Below, piece by piece: positions 11,501 through 26,000 of a stretch of DNA of 64,000 nt (positions within the stretch are counted from its first letter, which is position 1; each line of letters starts with the position of its first letter). Below the pieces are notes generated by a model that did not search any database, was not told the origin of the DNA, and saw only the letters and a list, made by a program, of their open reading frames with translations. The position numbers and the translations under genes are program-made. The DNA is from Luzula sylvatica (lineage: Eukaryota > Streptophyta > Magnoliopsida > Poales > Juncaceae). The stretch is from assembly GCA_946800325.1 (NCBI GenBank), contig OX326959.1, positions 32,402,527 to 32,466,526 of the forward strand, read 5' to 3'.

Positions 11501-14500
11501 ATAACGTGTTTTGAGATCATTTGTATCGTATCTTTTACTACATAACTTTTCACCAAATTTCACAAACACTAAGAAAGTTTGTTTCTCGATTTAAAACAAG
11601 ATTTTAACGCTTTGAGGAGTTCAAATAACGTGTTTTTAGATCATTTGTATCGTATCTTTTACTACATAACTTTTCACCAAATTTCACAAACACTAAGAAA
11701 GTTTGTTTCTCAATTCAAAACAAGATTTTAACACTTTGAGGAGTTCAAATAACGTGTTTTGAGATCATTTGTATCGTATCTTTTACTACATAACTTTTCA
11801 CCAAATTTCACAAACACTAAGAAAGTTTGTTTTTCGATTCAAAACAAGATTTTAACGCTTTGTGGAGTTCAAATAAGGTGTTTTGAGATCATTTGTATCA
11901 TATCTTTAACTACATAACTTTTCACCAAACTTCTCAAACACTAAGAAAGTTTGTTTTTCGATTCAAAACAAGATTTTAACACTTTGAGGAGTTCAAATAA
12001 TGTGTTTTGAGATCATTTGTATCGTATCTTTTACTACATAACTTTTCACCAAATTTCACAAACACTAAGAAAGTTTGTTTTTCGATTCAAAACAAGATTT
12101 TAACGCTTTGTGGAGTTCAAATAACGTGTTTTGAGTTCATTTGTATCGTATCTTTTACTACATAACTTTTCACCAAATTTCACAAACACTAAGTAAGTTT
12201 GTTTTTCGATTCAAAACAAGATTTTAACGCTCTGAGGAGTTCAAATAACGTGTTTTGAGATCATTTGTATCCTATCTTTTACTACATAACTTTTCACCAA
12301 ATTCCACAAACACTAAGAAAGTTTGTTTTTCGATTCAAAACAAGATTTTAACGCTTTGAGGAGTTCAAATAACGTGTTTTGAGATCATTTGTATCGTATC
12401 TTTTACTACATAACTTTTCACCAAATTTCACAAACACTAAGTAAGTTTGTTTTTCGATTCAAAACAAGATTTTAACGCTTTGTGGAGTTCAAATAACGTG
12501 TTTTTAGATCATTTGTATCGTATCTTTCACTACATAACTTTTCACCAAATTTCACAAACACTGAGTAAGTTTGTTTTTCGATTCAAAACAAGATTTTAAC
12601 GCTTTGAGAAGTTGAAATAACGTGTTTTGAGATCATTTGTATCGTATCTTTTACTACATAACTTTTCACCAAATTTCACAAACACTAAGAAAGTTTGTTT
12701 TTCGATTCAAAACAAGATTTTAACGCTTTGTGGAGTTCAAATAACGCGTTTTTAGATCATTTGTATCGTATCTTTTACTACATAACTTTTCACCGAATTT
12801 CACAAACACTAAGAAAGTTTGTTTTTCGATTCAAAACAAGATTTTAACGCTTTGAGGAGTTCAAATAACGTGTTTTGAGATCATTTGTATCGTATCTTTT
12901 ACTACATAACTCTTCACCAAATTTCACAAACACTAAGAATGTTTGTTTTTCGATTCAAAACAAGATTTTAACGCTTTGAGGAGTTCAAATAACGTGTTTT
13001 GAGATCATTTGTATCGTATATTTTACTACATAACTTTTCACCAAATTTCACAAACACTAAGAAAGTTTGTTTTTCGATTCAAAACAAGATTTTAACGCTT
13101 TGAGGAGTTCAAGTTCAAATAACGTGTTTTGAGATCATTTGTATCGTATCTTTTACTACATAACTCTTCACCAAATTTCACAAACACTAAGAAAGTATGT
13201 TTTTTGATTCAAAACAAAATTTTAACGCTTTGTGGAGTTCAAATAACGTGTTTTGAGTTCATTTGTATCGTATCTTTTACTACATAACTTTTCACCAAAT
13301 TTCACAAACACTAAGTAAGTTTGTTTTTCGATTCAAAACAAGATTTTAACGCTTTGTGGAGTTCAAATAACGTGTTTTTAGATCATTTATATCGTATCTT
13401 TTACTACATAACTTTTCACCAAATTTCACAAACACAAAGAAAGTTTGTTTTTCGATTCAAAACAAGATGTTAACACTTTGAGTAGTTCAAATAACGTGTT
13501 TTGAGATCATTTGTATCGTATCTTTTACTACATAACTTTTCACCAAATTTCAGAAACACTAAGAAAGTTTGTTTTTCGATTCAAAACAAGATTTTAACGC
13601 TTTGTGGAGTTCAAATAACGTGTTTTGAGATCATTTGTATCGTATCTTTGACTACATAACTTTTCACCAAATTTCACAAACACTAAGAAAGTTTGTTTCT
13701 CGATTCAAAACAAGATTTTAACACTTTGAGGAGTTCAAATAACGTGTTTTGAGATCATTTGTATCGTATCTTTTACTACATAACTTTTCACCAAATTTCA
13801 CAAACACTAAGAAAGTTTGTTTTTCGATTCAAAACAAGATTTTAACGCTTTGTGGAGTTCAAATAACGTGTTTTGAGTTCATTTGTATCGTATCTTTTAC
13901 TACATAACTTTTCACCAAATTTCACAAACACTAAGTAAGTTTGTTTTTCGATTCAAAACAAGATTTTAACGCTTTGAGGTGTTCAAATAACGTGTTTTGA
14001 GATCATTTGTATCGTATCTTTTACTACATAACTTTTCACCAAATTCCACAAACACTAAGAATGTTTGTTTTTCGATTAAAAAACAAGATTTTAACGCTTT
14101 GTGGAGTTCAAATAACGTGTTTTGAGATCATTTGTATCGTATCTTTTACTACATAAATTTTCACCAAATTTCACAAACACTAAGAAAGTTTGTTTTTCGA
14201 TTCAAAACATGATTTTAACGCTTTGTGGAGTTCAAATAACGTGTTTTGAGATCATTTGTATCGTATCTTTTACTACATAACTTTTCACCAAATTTAACAA
14301 ACACTAAGAAAGTTTGTTTTTCGATTCAAAACAAGATTTCAACGCTTTGAGGAGTTCAAATAACGTGTTTTGAGATCATTTGTATCGTATCTTTTACTAC
14401 ATAACTTTTCACCAAATTTCACAAACACTAAGAAAGTTTGTTTCTCGATTCAAAACAAGATTTTAACGCTTTGAGGAGTTCAAATAACGTGTTTTTAGAT

Positions 14501-15960
14501 CATTTGTATCGTATCTTTTACTACATAACTTTTCACCAAATTTCACAAACACTAAGAAAGTTTGTTTCTCGATTCAAAACAAGATTTTAACACTTTGAGG
14601 AGTTCAAATAACGTGTTTTGAGATCATTTGTATCGTATCTTTTACTACATAACTTTTCATCAAATTTCACAAACACTAAGAAAGTTTGTTTTTCGATTCA
14701 AAACAAGATTTTAACGCTTTGTGGAGTTCAAATAAGGTGTTTTGAGATCATTTGTATCATATCTTTAACTACATAACTTTTCACCAAATTTCTCAAACAC
14801 TAAGAAAGTTTGTTTTTCGATTCAAAACAAGATTTTAACACTTTGAGGAGTTCAAATAACGTGTTTTGAGATCATTTGTATCGTATCTTTTACTACATAA
14901 CTTTTCACCAAATTTCACAAACGCTAAGAAAGTTTGTTTTTCGATTCAAAACAAGATTTTAACGCTTTGTGGAGTTCAAATAACGTGTTTTGAGTTCATT
15001 TGTATCGTATATTTTACTACATAACTTTTCACCAAATTTCACAAACACTGAGTAAGTTTGTTTTTCGATTCAAAACAAGATTTTAACGCTTTGAGAAGTT
15101 CAAATAACGTGTTTTGAGATCATTTGTATCGTATCTTTTACTACATAACTTTTCACCAAATTTCACAAACACTAAGAAAGTTTGTTTTTCGATTCAAAAC
15201 AAGATTTTAACGCTTTGAGGAGTTCAAATAACGTGTTTTGAGATCATTTGTATCCTATCTTTTACTACATAACTTTTCACCAAATTCCACAAACACTAAG
15301 AAAGTTTGTTTTTCGATTCAAAACAAGATTTTAACGCTTTGAGGAGTTCAAATAACGTGTTTTGAGATCATTTGTATCGTATCTTTTACTACATAACTTT
15401 TCACCAAATTTCACAAACACTAAGAAAGTTTGTTTTTCGATTCAAAACAAGATTTTAACGCTTTGTGGAGTTCAAATAACGCGTTTTTAGATCATTTGTA
15501 TCGTATCTTTTACTACATAACTTTTCACCAAATTTCACAAACACTAAGAAAGTTTGTTTTTCGATTCAAAACAAGATTTTAACGCTTTGAGGAGTTCAAA
15601 TAACGTGTTTTGAGATCATTTGTATCGTATCTTTTACTACATAACTTTTCACCAAATTTCACAAACACTAAGAAAGTTTGTTTTTCGATTCAAAACAAGA
15701 TTTTAACGCTTTGTGGAGTTCAAATAACGCGTTTTTAGATCATTTGTATCGTATCTTTTACTACATAACTTTTCACCAAATTTCACAAACACTAAGAAAG
15801 TTTGTTTTTCGATTCAAAACAAGATTTTAACGCTTTGAGGAGTTCAAATAACGTGTTTTGAGATCATTTGTATCGTATATTTTACTACATAACTTTTCAC
15901 CAAATTTCACAAACACTAAGAAAGTTTGTTTTTCGATTCAAAACAAGATTTTAACGCTTT

Positions 15961-15970
15961 GAGGAGATCA
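15961..15970. other. Private deletion junction within a 6-bp-duplication monomer
   Basis: GAGGAG runs directly into ATCATTTG at about 15,966. Relative to the homologous monomers at 13,105 and 18,528, 26 bases are missing (20 relative to a standard monomer), including the 6-bp duplication. GAG occurs at both ends of the lost segment, so slippage or end-joining at 3-bp microhomology is plausible. The deletion fuses frames and produces the 64-codon open stretch at 15,926-16,120, which is not a gene. Confidence 0.85.
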
Positions 15971-16863
15971 TTTGTATCGTATCTTTTACTACATAACTCT
16001 TCACCAAATTTCACAAACACTAAGAAAGTATGTTTTTTGATTCAAAACAAAATTTTAACGCTTTGTGGAGTTCAAATAACGTGTTTTGAGTTCATTTGTA
16101 TCGTATCTTTTACTACATAACTTTTCACCAAATTTCACAAACACTAAGTAAGTTTGTTTTTCGATTCAAAACAAGATTTTAACGCTTTGTGGAGTTCAAA
16201 TAACGTGTTTTTAGATCATTTATATCGTATCTTTTACTACATAACTTTTCACCAAATTTCACAAACACTAAGAAAGTTTGTTTTTCGATTCAAAACAAGA
16301 TTTTAACACTTTGAGTAGTTCAAATAACGTGTTTTGAGATCATTTGTATCGTATCTTTTACTACATAACTTTTCACCAAATTTCACAAACACTAAGAAAG
16401 TTTGTTTTTCGATTCAAAACAAGATTTTAACGCTTTGTGGAGTTCAAATAACGTGTTTTGAGATCATTTGTATCGTATCTTTGACTACATAACTTTTCAC
16501 CAAATTTCACAAACACTAAGAAAGTTTGTTTCTCGATTCAAAACAAGATTTTAACACTTTGAGGAGTTCAAATAACGTGTTTTGAGATCATTTGTATCGT
16601 ATCTTTTACTACATAACTTTTCACCAAATTTCACAAACACTAAGAAAGTTTATTTTTCGATTCAAAACAAGATTTTAACGCTTTGTGGAGTTCAAATAAC
16701 GTGTTTTGAGTTCATTTGTATCGTATCTTTTACTACATAACTTTTCACCAAATTTCACAAACACTAAGTAAGTTTGTTTTTCGATTCAAAACAAGATTTT
16801 AACGCTTTGAGGAGTTCAAATAACGTGTTTTGAGATCATTTGTATCGTATCTTTTACTACATA

Positions 16864-16880
16864 ACTTTTCAAATGTTTGT
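16864..16880. other. Private 21-bp deletion at a monomer junction
   Basis: ACTTTTCA is followed directly by AATGTTTG at 16,871/16,872. The stretch that normally links them (the CCAAATTCC and ACAAACAC part) is missing, which is 21 bp. The deletion removes the left arm of the ACAAAC/GTTTGT dyad in this monomer only. It lies in the same unit as the deletion at 15,966, about 900 bp away. Confidence 0.85.
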
Positions 16881-19800
16881 TTTTCGATTCAAAAACAAGA
16901 TTTTAACGCTTTGTGGAGTTCAAATAACGTGTTTTGAGATCATTTGTATCGTATCTTTTACTACATAAATTTTCACCAAATTTCACAAACACTAAGAAAG
17001 TTTGTTTTTCGATTCAAAACAAGATTTTAACGCTTTGAGGAGTTCAAATAACGTGTTTTGAGATCATTTGTATCGTATCTTTTACTACATAACTTTTCAC
17101 CAAATTTCACAAACACTAAGAAAGTTTGTTTCTCGATTCAAAACAAGATTTTAACGCTTTGAGGAGTTCAAATAACGTGTTTTTAGATCATTTGTATCGT
17201 ATCTTTTACTACATAACTTTTCACCAAATTTCACAAACACTAAGAAAGTTTGTTTCTCGATTCAAAACAAGATTTTAACGCTTTGAGGAGTTCAAATAAC
17301 GTGTTTTGAGATCATTTGTATCGTATCTTTTACTACATAACTTTTCACCAAATTTCACAAACACTAAGAAAGTTTGTTTTTCGATTCAAAACAAGATTTT
17401 AACGCTTTGTGGAGTTCAAATAAGGTGTTTTGAGATCATTTGTATCATATCTTGAATTACATAACTTTTCACCAAACTTCTCAAACACTAAGAAAGTTTG
17501 TTTTTCGATTCAAAACAAGATTTTAACACTTTGAGGAGTTCAAATAACGTGTTTTGAGATCATTTGTATCGTATCTTTTACTACATAACTTTTCACCAAA
17601 TTTCACAAACGCTAAGAAAGTTTGTTTTTCGATTCAAAACAAGATTTTAACGCTTTGTGGAGTTCAAATAACGTGTTTTGAGTTCATTTGTATCGTATCT
17701 TTTACTACATAACTTTTCACCAAATTTCACAAACACTAAGTAAGTTTGTTTTTCGATTCAAAACAAGATTTTAATGCTTTGAGGAGTTCAAATAACGTGT
17801 TTTGAGATCATTTGTATCCTATCTTTTACTACATAACTTTTCACCAAATTCCGCAAACACTAAGAAAGTTTGTTTTTCGATTCAAAACAAGATTTTAACG
17901 CTTTGAGGAGTTCAAATAACGTGTTTTGAGATCATTTGTATCGTATCTTTTACTACATAACTTTTCACCAAATTTCACAAACACTAAGTAAGTTTGTTTT
18001 TCGATTCAAAACAAGATTTTAACGCTTTGTGGAGTTCAAATAACGTGTTTTTAGATCATTTGTATCGTATCTTTCACTACATAACTTTTCACCAAATTTC
18101 ACAAACACTGAGTAAGTTTGTTTTTCGATTCAAAACAAGATTTTAACGCTTTGAGAAGTTCAAATAACGTGTTTTGAGATCATTTGTATCGTATCTTTTA
18201 CTACATAACTTTTCACCAAATTTCACAAACACTAAGAAAGTTTGTTTTTCGATTCAAAACAAGATTTTAACGCTTTGAGGAGTTCAAATAACGTGTTTTG
18301 AGATCATTTGTATCGTATCTTTTACTATATAACTCTTCACCAAATTTCACAAACACTAAGAATGTTTGTTTTTCGATTCAAAACAAGATTTTAACGCTTT
18401 GAGGAGTTCAAATAACGTGTTTTGAGATCATTTGTATCGTATATTTTACTACATAACTTTTCACCAAATTTCACAAACACTAAGAAAGTTTGTTTTTCGA
18501 TTCAAAACAAGATTTTAACGCTTTGAGGAGTTCAAGTTCAAATAACGTGTTTTGAGATCATTTGTATCGTATCTTTTACTACATAACTCTTAACCAAATT
18601 TCACAAACACTAATAAAGTATGTTTTTTGATTCAAAACAAAATTTTAACGCTTTGTGGAGTTCAAATAACGTGTTTTGAGTTCATTTGTATCGTATCTTT
18701 TACTACATAACTTTTCACCAAATTTCACAAACACTAAGTAAGTTTGTTTTTCGATTCAAAACAAGATTTTAACGCTTTGTGGAGTTCAAATAACGTGTTT
18801 TTAGATCATTTATATCGTATCTTTTACTACATAACTTTTCACCAAATTTCACAAACACAAAGAAAGTTTGTTTTTCGATTCAAAACAAAATTTTAACACT
18901 TTGAGTAGTTCAAATAACGTGTTTTGAGATCATTTGTATCGTATCTTTTACTACATAACTTTTCACCAAATTTCACAAACACTAAGAAAGTTTGTTTTTC
19001 GATTCAAAACAAGATTTTAACGCTTTGTGGAGTTCAAATAACGTGTTTTGAGATCATTTGTATCGTATCTTTGACTACATAACTTTTCACCAAATTTCAC
19101 AAACACTAAGAAAGTTTGTTTCTCGATTCAAAACAAGATTTTAACACTTTGAGGAGTTCAAATAACGTGTTTTGAGATCATTTGTATCGTATCTTTTACT
19201 ACATAACTTTTCACCAAATTTCACAAACACTAAGAAAGTTTGTTTTTCGATTCAAAACAAGATTTTAACGCTTTGTGGAGTTCAAATAACGTGTTTTGAG
19301 TTGATTTGTATCGTATCTTTTACTACATAACTTTTCACCAAATTTCACAAACACTAAGTAAGTTTGTTTTTCGATTCAAAACAAGATTTTAACGCTTTGA
19401 GGAGTTCAAATAACGTGTTTTGAGATCATTTGTATCGTATCTTTTACTACATAACTTTTCACCAAATTCCACAAACACTTAGAATGTTTGTTTTTCGATT
19501 CAAAAACAAGATTTTAACGCTTTGTGGAGTTCAAATAACGTGTTTTGAGATCATTTCTATCGTATCTTTTACTACATAAATTTTCACCAAATTTCACAAA
19601 CACTAAGAAAGTTTGTTTTTCGATTCAAAACATGATTTTAACGCTTTGTGGAGTTCAAATAACGTGTTTTGAGATCATTTGTATCGTATCTTTTACTACA
19701 TAACTTTTCACCAAATTTCACAAACACTAAGAAAGTTTGTTTTTCGATTCAAAACAAGATTTTAACGCTTTGAGGAGTTCAAATAACGTGTTTTGAGATC

Positions 19801-22800
19801 ATTTGTATCGTATCTTTTACTACATAACTTTTCACCAAATTTCACAAACACTAAGAAAGTTTGTTTCTCGATTCAAAACAAGATTTTAACGCTTTGAGGA
19901 GTTCAAATAACGTGTTTTTAGATCATTTGTATCGTATCTTTTACTACATAACTTTTCACCAAATTTCACAAACACTAAGAAAGTTTGTTTCTCGATTCAA
20001 AACAAGATTTTAACACTTTGAGGAGTTCAAATAACGTGTTTTGAGATCATTTGTATCGTATCTTTTACTACATAACTTTTCACCAAATTTCACAAACACT
20101 AAGAAAGTTTGTTTTTCGATTCAAAACAAGATTTTAACGCTTTGTGGAGTTCAAATAAGGTGTTTTGAGATCATTTGTATCATATCTTTAACTACATAAC
20201 TTTTCACCAAATTTCTCAAACACTAAGAAAGTTTATTTTTCGATTCAAAACAAGATTTTAACACTTTGAGGAGTTCAAATAACGTGTTTTGAGATCATTT
20301 GTATCGTATCTTTTACTACATAACTTTTCACCAAATTTCACAAACGCTAAGAAAGTTTGTTTTTCGATTCAAAACAAGATTTTAACGCTTTGTGGAGTTC
20401 AAATAACGTGTTTTGAGTTCATTTGTATCGTATCTTTTACTACATAACTTTTCACCAAATTTCACAAACACTAAGTAAGTTTGTTTTTCGATTCAAAACA
20501 AGATTTTAACGCTTTGAGGAGTTCAAATAACGTGTTTTGAGATCATTTGTATCCTATCTTTTACTACATAACTTTTCACCAAATTCCACAAACACTAAGA
20601 AAGTTTGTTTTTCGATTCAAAACAAGATTTTAACGCTTTGAGGAGTTCAAATAACGTGTTTTGAGATCATTTGTATCGTATCTTTTACTACATAACTTTT
20701 CACCAAATTTCACAAACACTAAGTAAGTTTGTTTTTCGATTCAAAACAAGATTTTAACGCTTTGTGGAGTTCAAATAACGTGTTTTTAGATCATTTGTAT
20801 CGTATCTTTCACTACATAACTTTTCACCAAATTTCACAAACACTGAGTAAGTTTGTTTTTCGATTCAAAACAAGATTTCAACGCTTTGAGAAGTTCAAAT
20901 AACGTGTTTTGAGATCATTTGTATCGTATCTTTTACTACATAACTTTTCACCAAATTTCACAAACACTCAGAAAGTTTGTTTTTCGATTCAAAACAAGAT
21001 TTTAACGCTTTGTGGAGTTCAAATAACGCGTTTTTAGATCATTTGTATCGTATCTTTTACTACATAACTTTTCACCAAATTTCACAAACACTAAGAAAGT
21101 TTGTTTTTCGATTCAAAACAAGATTTTAACGCTTTGAGGAGTTCAAATAACGTGTTTTGAGATCATTTGTATCGTATCTTTTACTACATAACTCTTCACC
21201 AAATTTCACAAACACTAAGAATGTTTGTTTTTCGATTCAAAACAAGATTTTAACGCTTTGAGGAGTTCAAATAACGTGTTTTGAGATCATTTGTATCGTA
21301 TATTTTACTACATAACTTTTCACCAAATTTCACAAACACTAAGAAAGTTTGTTTTTCGATTCAAAACAAGATTTTAACGCTTTGAGGAGTTCAAGTTCAA
21401 ATAACGTGTTTTGAGATCATTTGTATCGTATCTTTTACTACATAACTCTTCACCAAATTTCACAAACACTAAGAAAGTATGTTTTTTGATTCAAAACAAA
21501 ATTTTAACGCTTTGTGGAGTTCAAATAACGTGTTTTGAGTTCATTTGTATCGTATCTTTTACTACATAACTTTTCACCAAATTTCACAAACACTAAGTAA
21601 GTTTGTTTTTCGATTCAAAACAAGATTTTAACGCTTTGTGGAGTTCAAATAACGTGTTTTTAGATCATTTATATCGTATCTTTTACTACATAACTTTTCA
21701 CCAAATTTCACAAACACAAATAAAGTTTGTTTTTCGATTCAAAACAAGATTTTAACACTTTGAGTAGTTCAAATAACGTGTTTTGAGATCATTTGTATCG
21801 TATCTTTTACTACATAACTTTTCACCAAATTTCACAAACACTAAGAAAGTTTGTTTTTCAATTCAAAACAAGATTTTAACGCTTTGTGGAGTTCAAATAA
21901 CGTGTTTTGAGATCATTTGTATCGTATCTTTGACTACATAACTTTTCACCAAATTTCACAAACACTAAGAAATTTTGTTTCTCGATTCAAAACAAGATTT
22001 TAACACTTTGAGGAGTTCAAATAACGTGTTTTGAGATCATTTGTATCGTATCTTTTACTACATAACTTTTCACCAAATTTCACAAACACTAAAAAAGTTT
22101 GTTTTTCGATTCAAAACAAGATTTTAACGCTTTGTGGAGTTCAAATAACGTGTTTTGAGTTCATTTGTATCGTATCTTTTACTACATAACTTTTCACCAA
22201 ATTTCACAAACACTAGGAATGTTTGTTTTTCGATTCAAAACAAGATTTTAACGCTTTGAGGAGTTCAAATAACGTGTTTTGAGATCATTTGTATCGTATA
22301 TTTTACTACATAACTTTTCACCAAATTTCACAAACACTAAGAAAGTTTGTTTTTCGATTCAAAACAAGATTTTAACGCTTTGAGGAGTTCAAATAACGTG
22401 TTTTGAGATCATTTGTATCCTATCTTTTACTACATAACTTTTCACCAAATTCCACAAACACTAAGAAAGTTTGTTTTTCGATTCAAAACAAGATTTTAAC
22501 GCTTTGAGGAGTTCAAATAACGTGTTTTGAGATCATTTGTATCGTATCTTTTACTACATAACTTTTCACCAAATTTCACAAACACTAAGTAAGTTTGTTT
22601 TTCGATTCAAAACAAGATTTTAACGCTTTGTGGAGTTCAAATAACGTGTTTTTAGATCATTTGTATCGTATCTTTCACATCATAACTTTTCACCAAACTT
22701 CACAAACACTAAGAAAGTTTGTTTTTCGATTCAAAACAAGATTTTAACGTTTTGAGGAGTTCAAATAACGTGTTTTGAGATCATTTGTATCGTATCTTTT

Positions 22801-23011
22801 ACTACATAACTTTTCACCAAATTTCACAAACACTAAGAAAGTTTGTTTTTCGATTCAAAACAATATTTTAACGCTTTGTGGAGTTCAAATAACGTGTTTT
22901 GAGTTCATTTGTATCGTATCTTTTACTACATAACTTTTCACCAAATTTCACAAACACTAAGAAAGTTTGTTTTTCGATTCAAAACAAGATTTTAACGCTT
23001 TGAGGAGTTCA

Positions 23012-26000
23012 AATAACGTGTTTTGAGATCATTTGTATCGTATCTTTTACTACATAACTTTTCACCAAATTTCACAAACACTAAGTAAGTTTGTTTTTCG
23101 ATTCAAAACAAGATTTTAACGCTTTGTGGAGTTCAAATAACGTGTTTTTAGATCATTTGTATCGTATCTTTCACTACATAACTTTTCACCAAATTTCACA
23201 AACACTGAGTAAGTTTGTTTTTCGATTCAAAACAAGATTTTAACGCTTTGTGGAGTTCAAATAACGTGTTTTGAGTTCATTTGTATCGTATCTTTTACTA
23301 CATAACTTTTCACCAAATTTCACAAACACTAAGTAAGTTTGTTTTTCGATTCAAAACAAGATTTTAACGCTTTGAGGAGTTCAAATAACGTGTTTTGAGA
23401 TCATTTGTATCCTATCTTTTACTACATAACTTTTCACCAAATTCCACAAACACTAAGAAAGTTTGTTTTTCGATTCAAAACAAGATTTTAACGCTTTGAG
23501 GAGTTCAAATAACGTGTTTTGAGATCATTTGTATCGTATCTTTTACTACATAACTTTTCACCAAATTTCACAAACACTAAGTAAGTTTGTTTTTCGATTC
23601 AAAACAAGATTTTAACGCTTTGTGGAGTTCAAATAACGTGTTTTTAGATCATTTGTATCGTATCTTTCACTACATAACTTTTCACCAAATTTCACAAACA
23701 CTGAGTAAGTTTGTTTTTCGATTCAAAACAAGATTTTAACGCTTTGAGAAGTTCAAATAACGTGTTTTGAGATCATTTGTATCGTATCTTTTACTACATA
23801 ACTTTTCACCAAATTTCACAAACACTAAGAAAGTTTGTTTTTCGATTCAAAACAAGATTTTAACGCTTTGTGGAGTTCAAATAACGCGTTTTTAGATCAT
23901 TTGTATCGTATCTTTTACTACATAACTTTTCACCAAATTTCACAAACACTAAGAAAGTTTGTTTTTCGATTCAAAACAAGATTTTAACGCTTTGAGGAGT
24001 TCAAATAACGTGTTTTGAGATCATTTGTATCGTATCTTTTACTACATAACTCTTCACCAAATTTCACAAACACTAAGAATGTTTGTTTTTCGATTCAAAA
24101 CAAGATTTTAACGCTTTGAGGAGTTCAAATAACGTGTTTTGAGATCATTTGTATCGTATATTTTACTACATAACTTTTCACCAAATTTCACAAACACTAA
24201 GAAAGTTTGTTTTTCGATTCAAAACAAGATTTTAACGCTTTGAGGAGTTCAAGTTCAAATAACGTGTTTTGAGATCATTTGTATCGTATCTTTTACTACA
24301 TAACTCTTCACCAAATTTCACAAACACTAAGAAAGTATGTTTTTTGATTCAAAACAAAATTTTAACGCTTTGTGGAGTTCAAATAACGTGTTTTGAGTTC
24401 ATTTGTATCGTATCTTTTACTACATAACTTTTCACCAAATTTCACAAACACTAAGTAAGTTTGTTTTTCGATTCAAAACAAGATTTTAACGCTTTGTGGA
24501 GTTCAAATAACGTGTTTTTAGATCATTTATATCGTATCTTTTACTACATAACTTTTCACCAAATTTCACAAACACAAATAAAGTTTGTTTTTCGATTCAA
24601 AACAAGATTTTAACACTTTGAGTAGTTCAAATAACGTGTTTTGAGATCATTTGTATCGTATCTTTTACTACATAACTTTTCACCAAATTTCACAAACACT
24701 AAGTAAGTTTGTTTTTCGATTCAAAACAAGATTTTAACGCTTTGTGGAGTTCAAATAACGTGTTTTTAGATCATTTGTATCGTATCTTTCACTACATAAC
24801 TTTTCACCAAATTTCACAAACACTGAGTAAGTTTGTTTTTCGATTCAAAACAAGATTTTAACGCTTTGTGGAGTTCAAATAACGTGTTTTGAGTTCATTT
24901 GTATCGTATCTTTTACTACATAACTTTTCACCAAATTTCACAAACACTAAGTAAGTTTGTTTTTCGATTCAAAACAAGATTTTAACGCTTTGAGGAGTTC
25001 AAATAACGTGTTTTGAGATCATTTGTATCCTATCTTTTACTACATAACTTTTCACCAAATTCCACAAACACTAAGAAAGTTTGTTTTTCGATTCAAAACA
25101 AGATTTTAACGCTTTGAGGAGTTCAAATAACGTGTTTTGAGATCATTTGTATCGTATCTTTTACTACATAACTTTTCACCAAATTTCACAAACACTAAGT
25201 AAGTTTGTTTTTCGATTCAAAACAAGATTTTAACGCTTTGTGGAGTTCAAATAACGTGTTTTTAGATCATTTGTATCGTATCTTTCACTACATAACTTTT
25301 CACCAAATTTCACAAACACTGAGTAAGTTTGTTTTTCGATTCAAAACAAGATTTTAACGCTTTGAGAAGTTCAAATAACGTGTTTTGAGATCATTTGTAT
25401 CGTATCTTTTACTACATAACTTTTCACCAAATTTCACAAACACTAAGAAAGTTTGTTTTTCGATTCAAAACAAGATTTTAACGCTTTGTGGAGTTCAAAT
25501 AACGCGTTTTTAGATCATTTGTATCGTATCTTTTACTACATAACTTTTCACCAAATTTCACAAACACTAAGAAAGTTTGTTTTTCGATTCAAAACAAGAT
25601 TTTAACGCTTTGAGGAGTTCAAATAACGTGTTTTGAGATCATTTGTATCGTATCTTTTACTACATAACTCTTCACCAAATTTCACAAACACTAAGAATGT
25701 TTGTTTTTCGATTCAAAACAAGATTTTAACGCTTTGAGGAGTTCAAATAACGTGTTTTGAGATCATTTGTATCGTATATTTTACTACATAACTTTTCACC
25801 AAATTTCACAAACACTAAGAAAGTTTGTTTTTCGATTCAAAACAAGATTTTAACGCTTTGAGGAGTTCAAGTTCAAATAACGTGTTTTGAGATCATTTGT
25901 ATCGTATCTTTTACTACATAACTCTTCACCAAATTTCACAAACACTAAGAAAGTATGTTTTTTGATTCAAAACAAAATTTTAACGCTTTGTGGAGTTCAA

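Larger units (their letters stand above)
1..13385. repeat. Block A: 26-28-monomer higher-order repeats (3,480 / 3,232 bp)
   Basis: The block is anchored on monomers carrying a 6-bp duplication (GAGTTCAAGTTCAAAT) that begin at 3,161, 6,641, 9,873 and 13,105. The steps are 3,480, 3,232 and 3,232 bp, that is 28, 26 and 26 monomers plus 8 bp (one 6-bp duplication and two 1-bp A insertions). Between 6,641-9,872 and 9,873-13,104 I noticed only a handful of changes (for example at 8,046, 8,459 against 11,691, 11,712, and 9,359 against 12,591), so these copies are about 99.9% identical. The 28-monomer unit differs by internal duplications of a few monomers. The block ends at about 13,385, where the ATTTATATCG variant replaces ATTTGTATCG and the repeat leaves register. 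Nothing but satellite is present. Confidence 0.9.
13385..22215. repeat. Block B: 23-monomer higher-order repeat (2,859 bp)
   Basis: The ATTTATATCG marker starts at 13,385, 16,218, 18,808 and 21,667. The 6-bp-duplication marker falls at 13,105, 18,528 and 21,387, with its expected fourth position at 15,964 occupied by a deletion. The undisturbed step is 2,859 bp (23 monomers plus 6 plus 1); the step from 15,964 to 18,528 is 21 monomers shortened further by two deletions. Monomer order around each marker is largely shared (TTTATATCG, then GAGTAGTTC, then TTTGACTAC, then TTCTCG variants). The fourth unit leaves this order at about 22,216, where a CTAGGAATG junction monomer appears. Some members match block A, so B and A share an ancestor. 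Confidence 0.85.

Noticed and set aside
15926..16120. 64-codon open reading frame on the + strand
   Set aside because: It exists only because the deletion at 15,966 joins two frames of the monomer. There is no ribosome-binding or promoter context and no homologous open frame in sister units.
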